A DNA stretch of 64,000 nucleotides from positions 1,178,001 through 1,242,000 of the forward strand of contig NZ_JAERQG010000001.1 of NCBI RefSeq assembly GCF_016734805.1, in the 5' to 3' direction. The stretch comes from Marivirga atlantica (lineage in GTDB: Bacteria > Bacteroidota > Bacteroidia > Cytophagales > Cyclobacteriaceae). The notes beneath the pieces are model-generated. The model did not search any database. It was not told where the DNA came from and was given only the letters and a program-made list of their open reading frames with translations. Shown piece by piece: positions 63,927 to 64,000 of this stretch (position 1 is its first letter; every line of letters starts with the position of its first letter). The position numbers were made by a program, and so were the translations under genes.

Positions 63927-64000
63927 ATAGTCAATGTTAACTAATTGTTAACAAATATCTAAAGAAATTGATTCAAAAATTAATATTTAGGTAACATTAC

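Overview
The window looks like chromosomal DNA of an AT-rich, probably marine, gliding-type Bacteroidota (Cytophagales, in the neighbourhood of Marivirga, Fulvivirga or Roseivirga; inferred from gene content, not from a marker tree). The evidence is a type IX secretion (T9SS) repertoire (porT next to ubiE, a PorP/SprF-like protein, cargo with type A and type B sorting domains), Bacteroidota promoter signals (TTTG or TTG, about 19-20 bases, TAnnTTTG), a small histone-H1-like gene, and menaquinone-type UbiE. No rRNA, CRISPR array, transposase or prophage is visible.

Layout. 1-6.4 kb: M48 protease, porT-ubiE, queA, an ABC-type permease, tadA, sodA. 6.4-14.3 kb: minus-strand surface and secretion block (repeat protein, type B sorting-domain protein, PorP-like protein; an outer-membrane barrel; a secreted endonuclease I with Ig-like repeats). 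14.3-22.9 kb: CoA-type NUDIX, DUF819 membrane protein, two lipoproteins, and a minus-strand operon accC, DUF1015, maf, CPBP protease, CrtA-like. 22.9-33.7 kb: an alpha-oxoamine synthase (serine palmitoyltransferase or capnine-type), histone-H1-like peptide, a transaminase and omega-amidase pair, FG-GAP secreted protein, murF, BNR protein, AsmA-like protein. 33.8-34.4 kb: tRNA-Val, a GIY-YIG nuclease gene broken by one stop codon, and a decayed second tRNA copy carrying a palindrome insertion. 34.4-42 kb: sensor-like protein, thioredoxin-like protein, pcm, WG-repeat protein, alkaline phosphatase superfamily lipoprotein. 42-47.5 kb: a LysR regulator divergent from a dabB-dabA inorganic-carbon uptake operon. 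47.6-50.3 kb: hydrolase, ECF sigma factor and membrane partner. 50.5-53.7 kb: the accessory part, with a Kiwa-like antiphage pair (kwaA-kwaB), a DUF4442 protein, and a GIY-YIG gene bracketed by four copies of a palindromic repeat of about 130 bp. 53.7-64 kb: clpB, Y_Y_Y sensor-like protein, thioesterase, the glyA-tatC-holB operon and a transglutaminase-like protein.

The most unusual signals are the two GIY-YIG loci. One is sandwiched between a tRNA and a degenerate tRNA copy; the other sits between two pairs of inverted-palindrome repeats. The same palindrome family (TACCGAWAGCTWTCGGTA) occurs at both, which suggests small nuclease-linked mobile repeats. The Kiwa pair lies directly upstream of the second locus, making a small defence and mobility patch in an otherwise housekeeping region.

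Many convergent gene pairs overlap by 4-14 bases or abut, so the backbone is compact, and clear hairpin terminators appear at only some unit boundaries.
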